Assembly: GCA_030743445.1 (NCBI GenBank) | Contig: JASLSL010000237.1 | Span: 1-8,124, forward strand | Origin: Alphaproteobacteria bacterium | GTDB taxonomy: Bacteria; Pseudomonadota; Alphaproteobacteria; UBA8366 | Direction of reading: 5' to 3' | DNA length: 8,124 nt | Shown: positions 6,469 through 8,124 of the stretch, piece by piece | Layout of the letters: each line of letters begins with the position of its first letter | How positions within the stretch are numbered: the first letter of the stretch is position 1 | Notes under the pieces: generated by a model | What the model was told of the DNA's origin: nothing | Database searches by the model: none | The model's input: the letters and a program-made list of their open reading frames with translations, nothing else | Program-made: the position numbers and the translations under genes

Positions 6469-7676
6469 ATTTTTACGCCGAGGGCGTCGGCGACGGTGAA
6501 GATGTCCTTGTCGCCGCGGCCGCACATGTTCATGCACATGATGTGGTCCTTCGGCAGGTCGCCCGCGATCGTCGCGACGAAGGCCAGCGCATGGGCCGGC
6601 TCGAGCGCCGGGATGATGCCTTCCAGGCGGCTGCAGAGCTGGAACGCCTGCAAAGCCTCATCGTCGGTCGCCGAGACGTATTCGACCCGGCCGATCTCCT
6701 TGAGCCAGGAATGCTCGGGCCCGATGCCGGGATAGTCGAGGCCGGCGGAAATCGAATGTGCCTCGTTGATCTGGCCGTCCTCGTCCTGCAGCAGGTAGGT
6801 GCGGTTGCCGTGCAGCACGCCGGGCCGGCCGCCGGTCAGCGACGCCGCATGCTCGTCGGTCTCCAACCCCTTGCCCGCCGCCTCGACCCCGTACATGGAC
6901 ACCCCCTCGTCGTCGAGGAACGGGTGGAACAGGCCCATCGCGTTCGACCCGCCGCCGAGGCAGGCGACGAGGGAATCCGGAATCCGGCCCTCGGCCTCGA
7001 TCATCTGCTCGCGGACCTCGTTGCCGATCACCGACTGGAAGTCGCGCACCATCGAGGGATAGGGGTGCGGCCCGGCGACGGTGCCGATGATGTAGAAGGT
7101 CTCCTCGACATTGGCGACCCAGTCGCGTAGCGCCTCGTTCATCGCGTCCTTCAGAGACCGCGAGCCGCTGGTGACCGGGACCACCTCGGCCCCCAGGAGC
7201 TTCATGCGGAAGACGTTCGGCGCCTGACGCTCGATGTCCTTGGTGCCCATGTAGACGACGCAGGGCAGGTCGAAGAGGGCGCAGACCGTGGCCGTCGCGA
7301 CGCCGTGCTGGCCGGCCCCGGTCTCGGCGATGATCCGCGTCTTGCCCATGCGCCGGGCGAGCAGGATCTGCCCGATCGTGTTGTTGATCTTGTGCGCGCC
7401 GGTGTGGTTGAGCTCATCGCGCTTGAAGTAGATCTTGGCGCCGCCGAAATGCTCGGTCAGGCGGCGGGCGAAATAGAGCGGGCTCGGCCGGCCGACATAG
7501 TGCTTCAGCTGGCTGTCCATTTCCTGCTGGAAGGCGGGATCGTTCCTCGCCTCGTCCCAGGCCTTCTCGACCGCCAGGATCAACGGCATCAGGGTCTCGG
7601 CGACGAAGCGGCCGCCGAAGATGCCGAAATGGCCGGTCTCGTCCGGGCCGGCGCGATATGTGTTGGGTTGCTGCAT
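6465..7676 (-). CDS. trpB: TrpB, tryptophan synthase beta subunit
   Basis: A 403-residue PLP enzyme that condenses indole with serine to make tryptophan. The PLP lysine is seen in ELNHTGAHKINN (Lys96), with the catalytic Glu118 of AETGAGQHGVA 22 residues later, the same spacing as Lys87/Glu109 in Salmonella. The phosphate-binding CLGGGSNAMG and HGNRTYLLQDEDGQI segments are intact. This is the ordinary TrpB1 type that pairs with TrpA. I chose the ATG at 7674-7676 (MQQPNTYRAGPDETGHFG), since alphaproteobacterial homologs begin about here. The codon just before it is GTG (7677-7679), so a start one residue earlier is possible. No good ribosome binding site precedes either. The start lies in a tandem duplication and overlaps the stop of a five-codon ATG frame. 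The stop TGA overlaps trpA. Confidence 0.97.
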   Translation of the reverse strand: MQQPNTYRAGPDETGHFGIFGGRFVAETLMPLILAVEKAWDEARNDPAFQQEMDSQLKHYVGRPSPLYFARRLTEHFGGAKIYFKRDELNHTGAHKINNTIGQILLARRMGKTRIIAETGAGQHGVATATVCALFDLPCVVYMGTKDIERQAPNVFRMKLLGAEVVPVTSGSRSLKDAMNEALRDWVANVEETFYIIGTVAGPHPYPSMVRDFQSVIGNEVREQMIEAEGRIPDSLVACLGGGSNAMGLFHPFLDDEGVSMYGVEAAGKGLETDEHAASLTGGRPGVLHGNRTYLLQDEDGQINEAHSISAGLDYPGIGPEHSWLKEIGRVEYVSATDDEALQAFQLCSRLEGIIPALEPAHALAFVATIAGDLPKDHIMCMNMCGRGDKDIFTVADALGVKI

Positions 7677-7700
7677 CACATCGCCATGTGCATCACATCG
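7672..7700. repeat. 12-bp tandem direct repeat over the trpB start
   Basis: TGCATCACATCG occurs at 7672-7683 and 7689-7700 (plus strand), a 17-bp period. On the minus strand this gives two CGATGTGATGCA blocks, so the trpB start region holds two near-identical GTGATG contexts. Only the downstream one opens the trpB frame. The upstream ATG (7691-7693) reads five codons (M-H-M-A-M) and stops at TGA 7676-7678, which overlaps the trpB ATG as TGATG. Confidence 0.8.
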
Positions 7701-7717
7701 TCATCGCATCACCGATC

Positions 7718-7742
7718 GACCGCGGTGAGCTTGGCCGCGGTC
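7718..7742. repeat. Stem-loop in the trpF-trpB spacer
   Basis: GACCGCGG (7718-7725) and CCGCGGTC (7735-7742) form a perfect 8-bp stem with a 9-nt loop. It lies in the trpF-trpB spacer, about 40 nt before trpB. No T-run follows on the minus strand, so it is not an obvious terminator. It could protect or pause the mRNA, or be chance in GC-rich DNA. The rest of this spacer (7743-7801) shows no promoter that I can support. Confidence 0.45.
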
Positions 7743-7801
7743 CGGGGCGTAATAAAGCACCCGTTCTCCCAAGTCCATACGGGACCGGCGGAATCTGGTC
7801 T

Positions 7802-8124
7802 CTAAAGCGCCGCGACGGCGTCGAGAAACGCTTTGATTTTGCTTGTGTTTTTATGGCCGGGCGCGTCCTCGACACCGGACGAGGTATCGACCGTCGCGGC
7901 CCCCGAACGCCGCACCGCCTCGGCAACGTTCGCCGCATCCAGCCCGCCCGCCAGCATCCACGGCAGCTTCCATTCCCGCCTGCCCAGGAACGTCCAGTCG
8001 AAGACCAGCGCATTGCCGCCCGGCAGCGCGCCGGCGAGATCGGCCGGCGCCTTGGCGTCGAACATCAGCCAATCGGCGACCTCGAGATAGGCGTCGGCCG
8101 CCGCCGGATCCTCCGGTCCCGCGA
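7802..8124 (-). CDS. trpF: TrpF, phosphoribosylanthranilate isomerase (partial, C-terminal half)
   Basis: TIM-barrel enzyme that isomerises phosphoribosylanthranilate in the tryptophan pathway, two steps before TrpA/TrpB. The frame is open to the window edge, and 106 complete codons are visible out of about 205-215 expected. The segment reads VADWLMFDAKAP (substrate and sugar-phosphate region), then ALPGGNALVFDW, WMLAGGLDAANVAEAVRRSGA, and VDTSSGVEDAPGHKNTSKIKAFLDAV. The Asp of the DTSSGVE motif is the position expected for the catalytic general acid of the family. The ATG at 8063-8065 is internal and not the start. trpF is the upstream member of the trpF-trpB-trpA series and is separated from trpB by a 125-nt gap. 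Confidence 0.95.
   Translation of the reverse strand, partial: AGPEDPAAADAYLEVADWLMFDAKAPADLAGALPGGNALVFDWTFLGRREWKLPWMLAGGLDAANVAEAVRRSGAATVDTSSGVEDAPGHKNTSKIKAFLDAVAAL

Noticed and set aside
6469..6537. Upstream start for trpA
   Set aside because: The added residues are trpB coding sequence in another frame, and the ATGA overlap start at 6468 is the standard arrangement.
5842..6735. 297-codon plus-strand frame opposite trpA and the end of trpB
   Set aside because: It is a shadow of well-identified genes, with no family features of its own.

Overview
The window is GC-rich chromosomal DNA with strong G/C preference at third codon positions. It most likely comes from an alphaproteobacterium, perhaps of Rhodospirillales or Rhizobiales type. 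That placement rests on the minus-strand order trpF-trpB-trpA-accD-folC, a well-known alphaproteobacterial arrangement, and on two families of short hairpin-rich intergenic repeats of a kind common in that class. I could run no search, so the taxonomy is inference.

Left part, plus strand (1-3060). The window opens inside rlmN, the radical-SAM 23S rRNA/tRNA adenine-C2 methyltransferase, whose N-terminus lies outside. Next comes a 178-residue carboxymuconolactone decarboxylase/AhpD-like protein that lacks the usual redox cysteine pair, then a complete soluble cytochrome P450. A 15-bp duplication carrying Shine-Dalgarno-like sequence sits between rlmN and the AhpD-like gene. The P450 gene is bracketed by two same-orientation copies of a hairpin-rich repeat that share a perfect 41-bp core.

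Right part, minus strand (8124-3212). Reading from right to left, the window holds the C-terminal half of trpF, then trpB, trpA, accD and folC. trpB and trpA overlap by ATGA. trpA and accD are separated by 3 nt. accD and folC are separated by a 194-bp gap that holds a 123-bp element with 11-bp terminal inverted repeats. The genes join the last steps of tryptophan synthesis to the carboxyltransferase beta subunit of acetyl-CoA carboxylase and to folylpolyglutamate/dihydrofolate synthase. folC converges with the P450 gene, and the 151-bp space between them is almost entirely the second repeat copy, which could serve as a two-way terminator.

There is no gene-free stretch longer than 300 bases. 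The gaps are 1559-1818, 3061-3211, 4496-4689 and 7677-7801, and each is described below. I saw no tRNA, rRNA, CRISPR array, transposase, integrase or phage gene. I do not see an undescribed multi-gene system. The points most worth a second look are the repeat-bracketed P450, the cysteine-less AhpD-like protein, the small inverted-repeat element in the accD-folC junction, and the tandemly duplicated start region of trpB.
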